Source: Oscillatoria sp. SIO1A7 (GTDB taxonomy: Bacteria > Cyanobacteriota > Cyanobacteriia > Cyanobacteriales > Laspinemataceae). From it: DNA of 64,000 nt. The stretch lies in the NCBI GenBank assembly GCA_010672965.1, contig JAAHFN010000030.1, positions 43,789-107,788 on the forward strand, written 5' to 3'. Below, piece by piece: positions 17,165 through 26,429 of this stretch. The translations under genes were made by a program, and so were the position numbers. The notes beneath the pieces were generated by a model that worked only from the letters and a program-made list of their open reading frames with translations, was not told the DNA's origin and ran no database searches. Numbering within the stretch: position 1 is the first letter of the stretch; every line of letters begins with the position of its first letter.

Positions 17165-19345
17165 TCAGTTATTTGGTATCTTCGGTAACTTTTCTACCAT
17201 AGATCCAGGAGAGCCGTTTAATTTAGTATATGACCCAGAATCGCTAGATTCAATGGAGGAAGACTCTGGCGATATATCCAAAGTTGGCAACCTGACTTCT
17301 ACTGTTGTCCCTTCGCCAACCCCCCTGCTATACAGATCGATCTTACTGCCCATCATTTCTATTAGATTCCGGGAAATAGCCAGTCCCAAACCAGCGCCCC
17401 CATATCTGCGGGTGGTAGAACCATCAACCATAACAAAAGGTTGAAACAGTTTTTCTTGTCGTTCCCTTGCAATGCCAATACCCGTGTCTTGAATCGATAC
17501 AACTGTCCAGGAGCTGATGTTTCTATTTTCTTCGGTTGCAGCATCATCAGTATTATTGCTATTCATCTCCTGATTATTTGCGGTTTCTATACGAGTAGAA
17601 ATAGTTATGCTGCCGACTTCAGTGAACTTGATAGCATTACTAATCAAATTAATGAAAACCTGTTTGAGCTTGCCCGGATCGCCTTCAACCATAAGAGGCA
17701 TTGGGTGTTCTTTATAGATGAGTTCTAGACCTTTCTGCTCGATGGAGCTTTCCATTTGTTCTATTGCTTCTTTGAGAGGCTTGCGAAGATCCAACAGCTC
17801 CATCGTAACGGAGAGAGTCCCGTCTTCAATTTTAGAAATATCCAGTATATCATTGATGATACTGAGTAGGTGAATTGCTGCATCGTCGGCTCTCTGCAAA
17901 AACTCCACTTCTTCAGCGCGATCGTCGCAGCAATCATCTCTTACCAGGCGAATGCAGCCAATAATTGCGTTCAGGGGAGTTCTCAATTCGTGAGAAATCG
18001 TTGCCAAAAATTCATTTTTGAGTTTGTTGGCAACATTGGCTTCTGTCCAAGCCACTTGCAACTCCTGCGCCCAGGCTCTGAGACGATCTACCATTTCATC
18101 GAGAGCTTCACCCAAGCGATCGAACTCCTGAATATGGAAATTGAGACGAACTTTATCAGCAGAGGAATCCCCTTGTATCTTTGTAGCATAGTCTTGGAGG
18201 GTCTCGATGGGACGAGCCAACTGGCGAGCGCTCAATACAGCCGTGACAAAATTAGCCCCGAGCAAGCCCAAAATCAGCCAGAAAAGAATGCCTTGAATAT
18301 CTTTGAGACCAGCCAGAGCAAGGTCTAGAGGTGTAACGGCCAAGATTATCCATTTCCTATCTGGATTCAGGGGACTATCGAGCGCCGTGTATCCAGATAG
18401 CAATTCCACCTTTTGAGGATTGTCAAAATCAGGTAAGTGGAGAAAGTCCTGCTTCCCAGAAATAGCATTCCTAATCGTGCTTTGCAGTCGCTTTCTTAGA
18501 TCTTGATTATTGTAACTAGAAATATTTCGCCCCACATTAGAAAAATTTGGATATTCTAAAATGGTAGCGTCTTCCTTTTGGGAAGTCGTATCAAAGACAT
18601 CAAGTACCACAGTTTGCCCTGTTAGAGACTTCGCTCTACCATCTACTCCCTCGTTTATGCCCGTCCTCGCTTCTAAGATATCTATCTTGCGCTGCTCTAA
18701 GACTGACTGAATGCTTAAGGCATAACGAAGAGGGGGTCTAGCTGAATTGTTATCCGCCCCGATCCCTGAGATAGCATAAACTGGAGCAATTAAAACCAAT
18801 TTGAGCTGCCATTTATTGCCAGCATCAAGGGTTCCATTACTATTTTTATTGTTTGGGAGAGGTTGTTTTGGCAACACTGGATTCCCCCAAACTCGCCCTG
18901 CACCATCGAACCAGGACTCAGGGGGAAGGCTCTGATAAATGGGTTGCTTCCCGCAAGTGCTAGCGACAATTTTCTTGGTGGCAAACTCAGTCAGCTGTAA
19001 GCACTCTACCAATGTAGGTAACCTTTGCTGAAGTTCCTTTAAAAATAGTTCTTTCTTCTGATTTTCTTCTTCCTCAATCGTCGAAGGCAATTGCAGCACT
19101 GTTGTTTGGCTTGCAGTTAATAGATTAGCTTGCAGTGCTTTAATCGACGCCTCAATGCTTTCTCCCTTGCGAATAGCGCTTTCTGTAAGGTTTTGCCTCG
19201 CGGTTTCCAGTAGGGCCGAGCGAGCCTTTCTATATGTGAAATAAGCTCCTAGCAGTAAACCAACCACGCTCAAGGGCAAAATCCACAATAGCAGTATTAG
19301 ACGAAAAGAGAATTGATTTTTTTTAGCCATAGTAATTTTCGTCAA
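17165..19345 (-). CDS. Membrane sensor histidine kinase (dCache-HAMP-HisKA-HATPase)
   Basis: A 726-residue kinase. The first membrane span is at about 12-32, then an extracytoplasmic sensor of about 300 residues (dCache-like, ending in PDRKWIILAVTPLDLALAG), a second span at about 345-368, and a HAMP linker. The phosphoacceptor histidine is H452 in ISHELRTPLNAIIG. The ATPase domain has an intact N box (QVFINLISNAIKFTE), G1 (DTGIGIA) and G2 (GGAGLGLAISRNLIEMMGS). No receiver domain is attached, and no cognate response regulator is adjacent. All catalytic motifs are present, so it is predicted to be active. Its ligand is unknown. Confidence 0.9.
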   Translation of the reverse strand: MTKITMAKKNQFSFRLILLLWILPLSVVGLLLGAYFTYRKARSALLETARQNLTESAIRKGESIEASIKALQANLLTASQTTVLQLPSTIEEEENQKKELFLKELQQRLPTLVECLQLTEFATKKIVASTCGKQPIYQSLPPESWFDGAGRVWGNPVLPKQPLPNNKNSNGTLDAGNKWQLKLVLIAPVYAISGIGADNNSARPPLRYALSIQSVLEQRKIDILEARTGINEGVDGRAKSLTGQTVVLDVFDTTSQKEDATILEYPNFSNVGRNISSYNNQDLRKRLQSTIRNAISGKQDFLHLPDFDNPQKVELLSGYTALDSPLNPDRKWIILAVTPLDLALAGLKDIQGILFWLILGLLGANFVTAVLSARQLARPIETLQDYATKIQGDSSADKVRLNFHIQEFDRLGEALDEMVDRLRAWAQELQVAWTEANVANKLKNEFLATISHELRTPLNAIIGCIRLVRDDCCDDRAEEVEFLQRADDAAIHLLSIINDILDISKIEDGTLSVTMELLDLRKPLKEAIEQMESSIEQKGLELIYKEHPMPLMVEGDPGKLKQVFINLISNAIKFTEVGSITISTRIETANNQEMNSNNTDDAATEENRNISSWTVVSIQDTGIGIARERQEKLFQPFVMVDGSTTRRYGGAGLGLAISRNLIEMMGSKIDLYSRGVGEGTTVEVRLPTLDISPESSSIESSDSGSYTKLNGSPGSMVEKLPKIPNN

Positions 19346-19866
19346 TTTTAAGATGTAAGCAGGAGATGGCAGAAAAAATTTAAAAAGAGCGAGCTATAAC
19401 CTACTAATGTACCGATCCACGGCTGCTCCAATACCTACCTAGTTGCATGACTGGTAATTTATTTCTGCTATCGTCCCTTAGGGTCAATCGGTTTATCCTG
19501 CTCTGTTCTGGACTTTGATGCCCAATACCACCCGTAATTATTGTCTCTATCTTTTGGAGGTCCTATTTTGATTGCTGGGGTAAAGCAGGAAATGCATAAT
19601 TTAGGTACTCTTGGACGTATCTGCCGGTAAAATTACCTCCTATTGGCTTGTGTGCGATCGAAGCTCCCCAGATACCCTAGGTCGGCCGCTCTAAAAACTT
19701 GCTAATTATTTACCATCCTAATTGCAATATTATCTTTTACAGGACTATAGAGTATGCTTTTCCTAGCAAGCAATTATTTTTTGAGGATTGGGGAGGTTTT
19801 CTCTTTTACCTTGCGACCTAGAGCGGCGATCGCATATCTAAGATGGGGTTACTTTTAATTTAGCCA

Positions 19867-19907
19867 ATACACAAGCCTTACTTGCTAGAGCAGTAAGGCT
19901 TGTGTAT
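19867..19907 (+). terminator. Perfect 16-bp hairpin with T tract in a gene-free region
   Basis: Stem 19867-19882 pairs perfectly with 19892-19907 (ACACAAGCCTTACT core), with a 9-nt loop, followed by a short TTTT run. No gene ends here: the histidine kinase starts at 19345 on the minus strand and the next gene starts at 20329. It may terminate an unannotated plus-strand transcript. The rest of 19346-20328 holds no recognisable gene. Confidence 0.5.
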
Positions 19908-20328
19908 TTTTGGTTAAGCATAGCAAGGAGCAAGAATATAACGGCGATCCTGCTTATGCCGCCCGACAGGGTGCCCCCTACACTTTCCGTCTTCCCCTAG
20001 GCGAAGGTCCTACTGGGGCTAAGTTAGGGTGGGCAAGTAGATGTAAAGACGCCTAAGATAGTTGTTACATCCGTGAGATCGGACTGATTACTCTCCATAG
20101 CTTTTGCCATAGCTTTGAGTTATTATTACGGCCCGCTCCCAAAACAGCCATTATAGCTCTGATTTCCCAAGCGATGCTCTAGGAGTTTTTCATTAGCTAG
20201 AATACTAGATAAGGGGTTGGCATTGAGTGCAGAAGTGGATTCGTATATAACAGGTCGATCGCGATCTGTATAAGCCCTAACAGATTTGACTGCCATAAAA
20301 TACAGCGCGATCGCGCCATTGAAAAGTT

Positions 20329-22146
20329 ATGTCACAGCCCAACCAGTTACCAACCGCAATCCGCAATATCAGAGCTAGACTAAGACCGTTTAAACGGCCC
20401 CTAGCTTGGGGAAGTCTGGGGTTTGTTTTTCTGTTAACTCTGTTCATCTGGGAATACTGGCACGAACGAGAACCCATAGATTTTGAGGCGCTCTTTCCCA
20501 ATGGAGACTCTTTGCTCTCAGCAGATGCAAGGGAAAGAGCGGCAGAAATCGACAGCTCCTGGGCAATAGAGGAAGATCTCAAGCAGGTGAAGGCAGATAG
20601 CCCCGAAAGCCCGAAGCAGATGAAAGCAGATCGCCCCGAGGATAACCCGGACAATTTCCCAGAAGATTTGCCGCAAAGAACAACAAGAGAGATCGCAACC
20701 CCAAATACGCCCAAGCAGATCGATCCAAACAGTCCAGGGGGGGAAGCAACAAGCATTCCAACACTAACCCCAGACATAAGCCCAAAAATCGATAGCTTCT
20801 CCCTAAAGATACCAGAAGTGGAAGTATCCTCCAGAGAACTGTCCGCTACAGGAAAGCTAACTAATCCAATTAATGTTGGCAGTACAAGCGCAAAAAATAG
20901 CACCCAAGGAAACATATATAAGTCGGGGATAGCAGCAAAGGGGGCGATCGCAGCTCCCAAATTTGGGGCTCGGGATCCTTTGCTTGACGTGCCTTGGCAG
21001 CATAAACAGACCCAACTGAGCCCTTTACAGGCGGCCATACAACAATATCCACCCCTAGCTATAACTCGAAATTATAGAAACCCCTTAGTGCTAGCTCCAG
21101 GCAATTATGGCAACAGGAGCAATTATGGCAATCCAACAGCGATCGCCCCGGGCTTAGGCAATTATGGCAATTATGGCAATCCTGGAAATTATTATGGCAA
21201 TCCTGGCAATCCAACAGCGATCGCCCCGGGCTTAGGCAATTATGGCAATTATGGCAATCCTGGCAATCCAACAGCGATCGCCCCGGGCTTAGGCAATCCT
21301 GGCAATCCTGGCAATCCAACAGCTATAGGCTCGGGCTTAGGAAATTATGGCAACAGGAGCAATTATGGCTACCAAGGGAGCCCTAATATAACCGCTATCG
21401 CTCAGCCAAACCCCCAATTAAATGCCAAGCGATCGCAAGCATTTCCAAGCTCTACCGGGCAAAGCCCCTACGATATTCTTTACTATAATCCCAACAGCTT
21501 GGCATCAAGAGGGGCATCAAGAGGGGTATCTAGCAGACAGGATGGATATTCCTATAGCCTCAAGAACCCTGCAACAGAACTGGCTCCGGGAGAATTTCTC
21601 TACTCTCCGCTTCCAGAACAATCCCTAGACGGATCGGCTTTATCAAGAGAAATTTCCCTACAGGCAGTTCCGAATGCCAGAGTCGATAGTCCGCCCAAAG
21701 CAGCCGATACCACGAATACTGGGGGTCGTTCCAATTCTTATAAATATCTTTTGCAATCCGGAGCGATCGGCAATAACACGCAACCTATAACAAATGTAGC
21801 ACCAGTAACAAATGAAGTACCAGGAGCCCTACAACTCCAGACAGCTCCCGCCAATTTTGGCGCAGTTAATCCCGCTGTTCCAAACCAGCCTTTAGTCAAC
21901 CAAAGGCCAACAGCGATTCCCCAAACTCAGCCTGTAGTTAAACCAACTGCCCCAACAGCGATTCCCCAAACTCAGCCTTTGCTTAACCCAATTCAGCAAA
22001 ATAGATTAACCACAACAGAGTTTACCCCTGAATTTCAGAATCCTCAATTGCAACCGACTCAACCCATAGCGCCATTTACCGTTCCCCGTCCCATTCCCGG
22101 ACGGTACATTGGTGGTGGAGAAATAAACACCTTCTCCAATCCCTAG
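20329..22146 (+). CDS. Membrane-anchored low-complexity repeat protein, unknown function
   Basis: A 605-residue protein. A basic N-terminus is followed by one membrane span at about 24-44 (LAWGSLGFVFLLTLFIWEYW). The remainder is Pro/Asn/Gln/Ser-rich. Residues about 250-345 contain a repeat of NYGNPGNP and PTAIAPGLG units; each TAIAPG unit is encoded across a GCGATCGCC HIP1 site, so HIP1 sites lie in phase in the coding repeat. A second short repeat (PTAIPQTQP) occurs at about 545-570. The topology suggests an extracytoplasmic tail. I do not recognise a catalytic domain and do not assign a function. Confidence 0.75.
   Translation: MSQPNQLPTAIRNIRARLRPFKRPLAWGSLGFVFLLTLFIWEYWHEREPIDFEALFPNGDSLLSADARERAAEIDSSWAIEEDLKQVKADSPESPKQMKADRPEDNPDNFPEDLPQRTTREIATPNTPKQIDPNSPGGEATSIPTLTPDISPKIDSFSLKIPEVEVSSRELSATGKLTNPINVGSTSAKNSTQGNIYKSGIAAKGAIAAPKFGARDPLLDVPWQHKQTQLSPLQAAIQQYPPLAITRNYRNPLVLAPGNYGNRSNYGNPTAIAPGLGNYGNYGNPGNYYGNPGNPTAIAPGLGNYGNYGNPGNPTAIAPGLGNPGNPGNPTAIGSGLGNYGNRSNYGYQGSPNITAIAQPNPQLNAKRSQAFPSSTGQSPYDILYYNPNSLASRGASRGVSSRQDGYSYSLKNPATELAPGEFLYSPLPEQSLDGSALSREISLQAVPNARVDSPPKAADTTNTGGRSNSYKYLLQSGAIGNNTQPITNVAPVTNEVPGALQLQTAPANFGAVNPAVPNQPLVNQRPTAIPQTQPVVKPTAPTAIPQTQPLLNPIQQNRLTTTEFTPEFQNPQLQPTQPIAPFTVPRPIPGRYIGGGEINTFSNP
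21100..21370. repeat. HIP1-containing in-frame tandem repeats (NYGN/GNP units)
   Basis: Units built from AATTATGGC and AATCCTGGC 9-mers, interrupted by ACAGCGATCGCCCCGGGC blocks, repeat four times within the upstream half of the low-complexity gene. All unit sizes are multiples of three. Confidence 0.8.
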
Positions 22147-22209
22147 GTTTTGACTTTTGACTTTTGACTTTTGACTTTTGACTTTTGACTTTTGACTTTT
22201 GACTTTTGA
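22147..22209. repeat. Heptanucleotide tandem repeat (TTTTGAC)n
   Basis: About nine perfect copies of TTTTGAC begin one base after the stop codon of the preceding gene. Short tandemly repeated heptamers of this type are known from filamentous cyanobacteria. Confidence 0.9.
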
Positions 22210-22299
22210 GGCTCTCGTTGATTTAATTAATCTAATCTGTAAAGTTTATATACATAAGATACCAAGCAATTTAGATGAGAGCCCCTAAAGCAAAGAATA

Positions 22300-22371
22300 T
22301 TCTTGGATATGGATCGCCTCTCTACTACATATCCAAGAACGCCAATTTTGAGTTAAGCTCTAAACTCAAAA
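22300..22371 (-). terminator. Two hairpins downstream of icd
   Basis: A 9-bp stem TTTTGAGTT/AACTCAAAA (22346-22354 with 22363-22371) lies 19 bp beyond the icd stop, followed by a 12-bp stem TTCTTGGATATG/CATATCCAAGAA (22300-22311 with 22328-22339). The T tract is weak, so the terminator role is inferred from position. Confidence 0.4.
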
Positions 22372-22389
22372 CGCAATGCCTATTCTTCT

Positions 22390-23817
22390 TCAATCTTTGA
22401 AATGCTTAATAATTGCCTCAGCAAATTCCGAACATTTCAGGGGGGGATCTACCGGAGGTTCCATCAAGCGAGCCAAGTCGTATGTCACCTCGCGATTAGA
22501 GATAGCTAGTTCCAGACCTTTTTTGATAAGGTCGCCCGCCTCTTGCCAGCCCATATACTCCAGCATCATGGCACCAGACAAAATTAACGAACCCGGATTG
22601 ACGCGATCGAGACCGGCGTGTTTCGGTGCCGTACCGTGAGTAGCCTCAAAAATAGCACACCGATCGCCAATATTTGCTCCTGGACCCATTCCCAATCCAC
22701 CAACGATCGCCGCTGCAGCATCAGAAAGATAATCCCCATTGAGATTCATAGTAGCCAGAATAGAATACTCGGCCGGTCGCGTCTGAATTTGCTGGAAAAT
22801 GCTATCGGCAATTCGGTCATTTACCATAACTAAATTTTTCCACTTGCCATTGCCGTGGCTATCCCAGATAGCATTCAAAGTATTTTCTACTTCCTGACAG
22901 ACTTCTACTTGCTTTTCGCTCGTTAGATTATCGTATCCCGGATCGATTTGGCGGGCATTTTCTTCAATGCTAATATCCGGATTCTTTTCTTTGTTGCTGA
23001 GAATCCAGGATTCTCGTTCGGTAACGCACTCTTGTCGAAACTCAGTCACCGCTAGCTCGTAGCCCCAATCCCTGAATGCCCCTTCGGTGTATTTCATAAT
23101 GTTGCCTTTATGCACCAAAGTCACTTGTTGCTTGCCCTTCGGCAGGCGCAAGGCATGTTCAATAGCGCGGCGAACCAAGCGCTGAGAACCAGTTTTGCTA
23201 ATTGGTTTAATGCCAATAGCAGAATCAAGACGGATTTGCTTTTGGCCGTGTTCTGGAGTAGCCGGTATCAATTCTTTATTGAGGATATCGAGCAGCTTAT
23301 TGCCGATTTCAGTACCTTGACGCCACTCAATACCCAGGTAGATATCTTCGGTATTTTCGCGATAAACGATGACATCTAGTTTTTCGGGAGTTTTATGAGG
23401 GGAGGGAGTACCTTGGTAATATTTACAAGGACGAACGCAGGCGTAAAGGTCGTTAATTTGGCGCAGAGCCACATTAAGGGAACGGATACCGCCGCCGATA
23501 GGAGTGGTCAGCGGACCTTTAATGGCAACGCCGTATTCTTGAATGGCCTGGAGGGTGTCTTGGGGAAGATATTGGTAAAGGCCATAATTGTCGCAGGCTT
23601 CATCGCCAGCAAAGATTTTGAACCAACTAATTTTTCTTGTTTGGCCGTAAGCTGTAGCTACGGCAGCATCAATAACTTTCTGCGATGCGGGCCATAAGTC
23701 AACGCCAGTGCCGTCTCCGCGAATGAAAGGGATGATGGGATTGTCGGGAACGATTGGTTTGCCATTCTCAAAGGTAATGCGATCGCCACTTTTAGGGGGA
23801 GCAATCTTTTCGTACAT
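22390..23817 (-). CDS. icd: NADP-dependent isocitrate dehydrogenase
   Basis: A 475-residue enzyme that converts isocitrate to 2-oxoglutarate, the carbon skeleton for ammonium assimilation and the signal of nitrogen status in cyanobacteria. Motifs: [15 protein letters not shown] at the N-terminus, [14 protein letters not shown], and the metal- and cofactor-binding block [27 protein letters not shown] followed by [24 protein letters not shown]. The protein has the cyanobacterial length (about 475). It stands alone. A palindromic NtcA-type site was not obvious upstream. Confidence 0.95.
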   Translation of the reverse strand: MYEKIAPPKSGDRITFENGKPIVPDNPIIPFIRGDGTGVDLWPASQKVIDAAVATAYGQTRKISWFKIFAGDEACDNYGLYQYLPQDTLQAIQEYGVAIKGPLTTPIGGGIRSLNVALRQINDLYACVRPCKYYQGTPSPHKTPEKLDVIVYRENTEDIYLGIEWRQGTEIGNKLLDILNKELIPATPEHGQKQIRLDSAIGIKPISKTGSQRLVRRAIEHALRLPKGKQQVTLVHKGNIMKYTEGAFRDWGYELAVTEFRQECVTERESWILSNKEKNPDISIEENARQIDPGYDNLTSEKQVEVCQEVENTLNAIWDSHGNGKWKNLVMVNDRIADSIFQQIQTRPAEYSILATMNLNGDYLSDAAAAIVGGLGMGPGANIGDRCAIFEATHGTAPKHAGLDRVNPGSLILSGAMMLEYMGWQEAGDLIKKGLELAISNREVTYDLARLMEPPVDPPLKCSEFAEAIIKHFKD

Positions 23818-24069
23818 CCTACAGGTTCCTTAGCGTCTGATTTTCTTGTTTGGAGTTTTAGCAGATTCCCAGATTGAAGCCCGGTTAATTAAGCTTTTTT
23901 TCCTACTTTGGCAAAATCAAGACTCCCCAGCCCCAGGACCGCTTACTTTTCTGCTATAGCACCTACGCATATTTGGTTAGGGGAATTTAATGTTTGCGCT
24001 CCGGGCTAGTAACGGGCAAAGATAGCGATCGAGCTGACTACTGACTGCTGGCTGCTGACCGTTCGATAG

Positions 24070-24216
24070 GGTCCGTCTTGCCTCAACGCAGATGATTTAA
24101 GATTGCTGTTAGGAGAAGTTGATAAATTGATTGGGTTTTTTGGCGCGATATCTCCGGGGCGACAAGGCCAAAGGCTTTTAGACCGACTCATTCCATCGCT
24201 GCGGGAGTGGGGTTAA
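24070..24216 (+). other. Short protein-like open stretch, candidate small gene or remnant
   Basis: A 48-codon open frame without an ATG reads NADDLRLLLGEVDKLIGFFG and continues AISPGRQGQRLLDRLIPSLREWG to a TAA. The composition and amphipathic pattern are strongly protein-like. It could be the 3' end of a lost gene or a small gene starting at a rare codon. I do not recognise the family. The rest of 23818-24421 shows nothing else of note. Confidence 0.3.
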
Positions 24217-24439
24217 GGTATTGAATGAGCCCCGAAATATTTGTGGGACTAAATCTAGCAACCGACAGCTTTTGCCGCTGGATCTAGATAGTTAAGCTTA
24301 GCTTTTAGCTTAAGCTTAACTTATATAGTGGCACTGAAGGAGAAAGAAAGGACAAAGGGCACTGGCTACCCCCCCCGAGTGCTATCTACCCCAATCTAAT
24401 GGGGGGAGCCAACAGCAAACGGTGCAGCCGGAGAGTCAG

Positions 24440-25219
24440 ATGAAAAGAATTCTGATTGTAGATGATGATAGAACCTTACGAGCAATTCTCAAACGCCATC
24501 TCGAAAACCAAGGCTATTCGGTGGAGGAGGTCAACTCTGCCATAGAGGCATTGAAGCTGTTTCAGAGCGATCCGCCCGATTTGGTGGTCTCGGATGTGAT
24601 GATGCCAGAGATGGACGGGTTTGAATTTTGCCGACGCTTGCGCAGGGATCCTCAAGGCAAGTTAGTGCCATTTATATTTTTATCTTCTAGGGGAGAACTA
24701 GACGATCGCATTGCAGGCCACTCTATTGGGGCCGACGATTATTTGCTCAAACCCTTTGAACCCCTAGAATTGGTGGCCAAAATTGAAGCCCAACTGGAGC
24801 GATCGCGCCGCATTCATTCCGAGATGATTCGATTGATGCAGATGGCAAGTCGCGTGCCAGCCCTCAACCAAAAACCATCCGGACAAACTCTATTAGACGC
24901 CGCCGAGTCGAATGCATCCCAGGTTTCTAGACCTGCACGGCCTTGGTCGGATTCCTCTGAAGAGGACGAAAAAACAGAGGACGAAAAAACAGAAGATGAT
25001 GCCCCCGAGCCCCTGCCATTAACGCCGGCAGAAGCCCGAGTGTTTTGGGAGGTGATTCAGGGTTATACCAACAAACAAATCGCTGCCAACCTCTTTATCA
25101 GTCCTCGTACAGTCCAGACGCATCTGCGTCATATTCTCAGTAAGCTCAATGTGGAGAATCGCTCTCAACTGGTCCGTTTTGCTTTTGAGAATGGGTATAA
25201 ACCCCCAGCAGAGCAATAA
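24440..25219 (+). CDS. Response regulator, receiver domain plus LuxR-type HTH
   Basis: A receiver domain at 1-120 (KRILIVDDDRTLRAILKRHL) has the phosphoacceptor D52 in VVSDVMMPEMDGFEF, the conserved lysine in LLKPFEPLEL, and the Thr/Ser switch residue near FIFLSSR. An acidic linker (EEDEKTEDEKTEDDAPE) joins a C-terminal LuxR/FixJ-type helix-turn-helix (LTPAEARVFWEVIQGYTNKQIAANLFISPRTVQTHLRHI). I choose the ATG at 24440, which has GGAG at a good distance, over a GTG at 24422. It is a transcriptional regulator; its sensor partner is not adjacent (the minus-strand kinase at 17-19 kb is far away). Confidence 0.9.
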   Translation: MKRILIVDDDRTLRAILKRHLENQGYSVEEVNSAIEALKLFQSDPPDLVVSDVMMPEMDGFEFCRRLRRDPQGKLVPFIFLSSRGELDDRIAGHSIGADDYLLKPFEPLELVAKIEAQLERSRRIHSEMIRLMQMASRVPALNQKPSGQTLLDAAESNASQVSRPARPWSDSSEEDEKTEDEKTEDDAPEPLPLTPAEARVFWEVIQGYTNKQIAANLFISPRTVQTHLRHILSKLNVENRSQLVRFAFENGYKPPAEQ

Positions 25220-25311
25220 AATCCCTTTTGCCCTCTGTTGCAAAGCAGCCTAGGATTTTAACGAGATCGGGCAGTTTGCCGGTCGGGATTTTCAGCCATA
25301 AATCTCCGCCC

Positions 25312-25370
25312 ACTCCCAAGGGAGTAGGTCTTACAGTCCTACGATTAATGTAATGCCGCCATCTTGGCGG
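25312..25370. repeat. Cluster of three small hairpins
   Basis: ACTCCC-AA-GGGAGT (25312-25325), GTAGG/CCTAC (25324-25342) and CCGCC-ATCTT-GGCGG (25356-25370) follow one another. The block resembles subterminal palindromes of IS200/IS605-type elements, but there is no transposase nearby. Confidence 0.4.
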
Positions 25371-25459
25371 TCCAGAATCACGTCAAATAACCATTAACTG
25401 CTTTATAAATTAAACAAATTTAAAATCAATAAAGCAATATTGAAAATTTAATTAAACAT

Positions 25460-25482
25460 TAAGTATATTAATGATATACTTA
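25460..25482. promoter_or_regulatory. AT-rich inverted repeat upstream of the rfaE2-like gene
   Basis: TAAGTATAT-TAATG-ATATACTTA is a perfect 9-bp inverted repeat with a 5-nt spacer. It covers the first ATG of the longest frame (25471), which supports the internal ATG at 25546 as the real start and suggests a regulator-binding site. Confidence 0.4.
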
Positions 25483-25545
25483 ACTCAGTTTATTATTTTT
25501 TTGAACAACGCTCTTTTGGCTAGCAAAACAAAATTAACCCTTGAT

Positions 25546-26046
25546 ATGATTCCCGGCCTTTATACCCTAAGCGAACTACAAGAAGCTATTGCAAAAGATC
25601 CAAGTAAGTGGCGACCTATCGCATTTACTAATGGTTGTTTCGATATAATGCATGCAGGTCACGTCAGATATTTAAATAAATCTAAGTCTTTGGGGCGATC
25701 GCTTATTGTTGGCTTAAATAGTGACGGTTCCGTACAAGCGCTTAAACCCCAGCGGCCGGGAGCGCCCAAAAGACCAATTGTGCCAGAAATGCAGCGAGCC
25801 GAGATTCTATGTTATCTAAAACCAGTGGATGCGGTTGTCATGTTTAGCGATACTACTGCCATAAAGACAATTCAAGCAATACAGCCCGATATTTACATAA
25901 AAGGGGGCGACTACAACATTGAAACTTTGCCAGAAGCACCGGCAGTTCAAGCTTACGGCGGTCGCATTGTATTTTATGATTTTGAAATTCCCATCTCTAC
26001 CACTACAATTATCAATCGCATCCTACAAACTTCAAGTTTTAGATAG
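25546..26046 (+). CDS. rfaE2: RfaE2-type ADP-heptose synthase adenylyltransferase
   Basis: About 166 residues from the ATG at 25546 (MIPGLYTLSELQEAIAKD). The nucleotidyltransferase motif is TNGCFDIMHAGHVRYL (HxGH). It is followed by NSDGSVQALKPQRPGAPKRPIVPEMQRAEIL and the C-terminal ISTTTIINRI (ISTT) motif, all typical of the adenylyltransferase that activates D-glycero-D-manno-heptose 1-phosphate. The kinase half (RfaE1) is not next to it. Cytidylyltransferases of the same fold are the alternative, but the GAPKRP block and length fit RfaE2 best. The product feeds surface polysaccharide or LPS synthesis. Confidence 0.85.
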   Translation: MIPGLYTLSELQEAIAKDPSKWRPIAFTNGCFDIMHAGHVRYLNKSKSLGRSLIVGLNSDGSVQALKPQRPGAPKRPIVPEMQRAEILCYLKPVDAVVMFSDTTAIKTIQAIQPDIYIKGGDYNIETLPEAPAVQAYGGRIVFYDFEIPISTTTIINRILQTSSFR

Positions 26047-26199
26047 GTCCAGCGCATGCAGAGAGCATCTCTGCGAGTTGATGGAGCGCTCGCAAATTGT
26101 GCAAGCAATGCAGATAAATTAATACTACCTGCTACTTATATATGACCGAGAATGAGACAATACAGGTAAGAAGCTAAATTTATAGTTACTTTTAATTTA

Positions 26200-26288
26200 A
26201 GACCTTACGCAAATTGCCAGTCTAATACTATATTTAGCGTTTAGTGCTTCTTGCGCACCCTACAAATAGAATTTATGGGTAAGTTCTT
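26200..26288. mobile_element. MITE-like element, family A, copy 4 (diverged)
   Basis: AGACCTTACGCA at the left and GGGTAAGTTCTT at the right are diverged family A ends; the inside contains TTGCGCACCCTAC. It lies between the rfaE2-like gene and gun4. Confidence 0.55.
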
Positions 26289-26429
26289 AATTTCTGGAAA
26301 TGGGCGTATTTCCTAAAATAATATATTGATAACTTGATATTTATAGCCCAGACAGAACCAGATAACGGCGGTAACCCTATGAATCGACCGCTGATGTCGT
26401 ATGTAAAAACAGCAACCGTTACACATTAT

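Noticed and set aside
20277..21038. Minus-strand frame of 253 codons opposite the low-complexity protein gene
   Set aside because: Shadow of a gene with a good start, membrane anchor and long continuous frame on the plus strand; Ser/Leu/Gly-rich translation.
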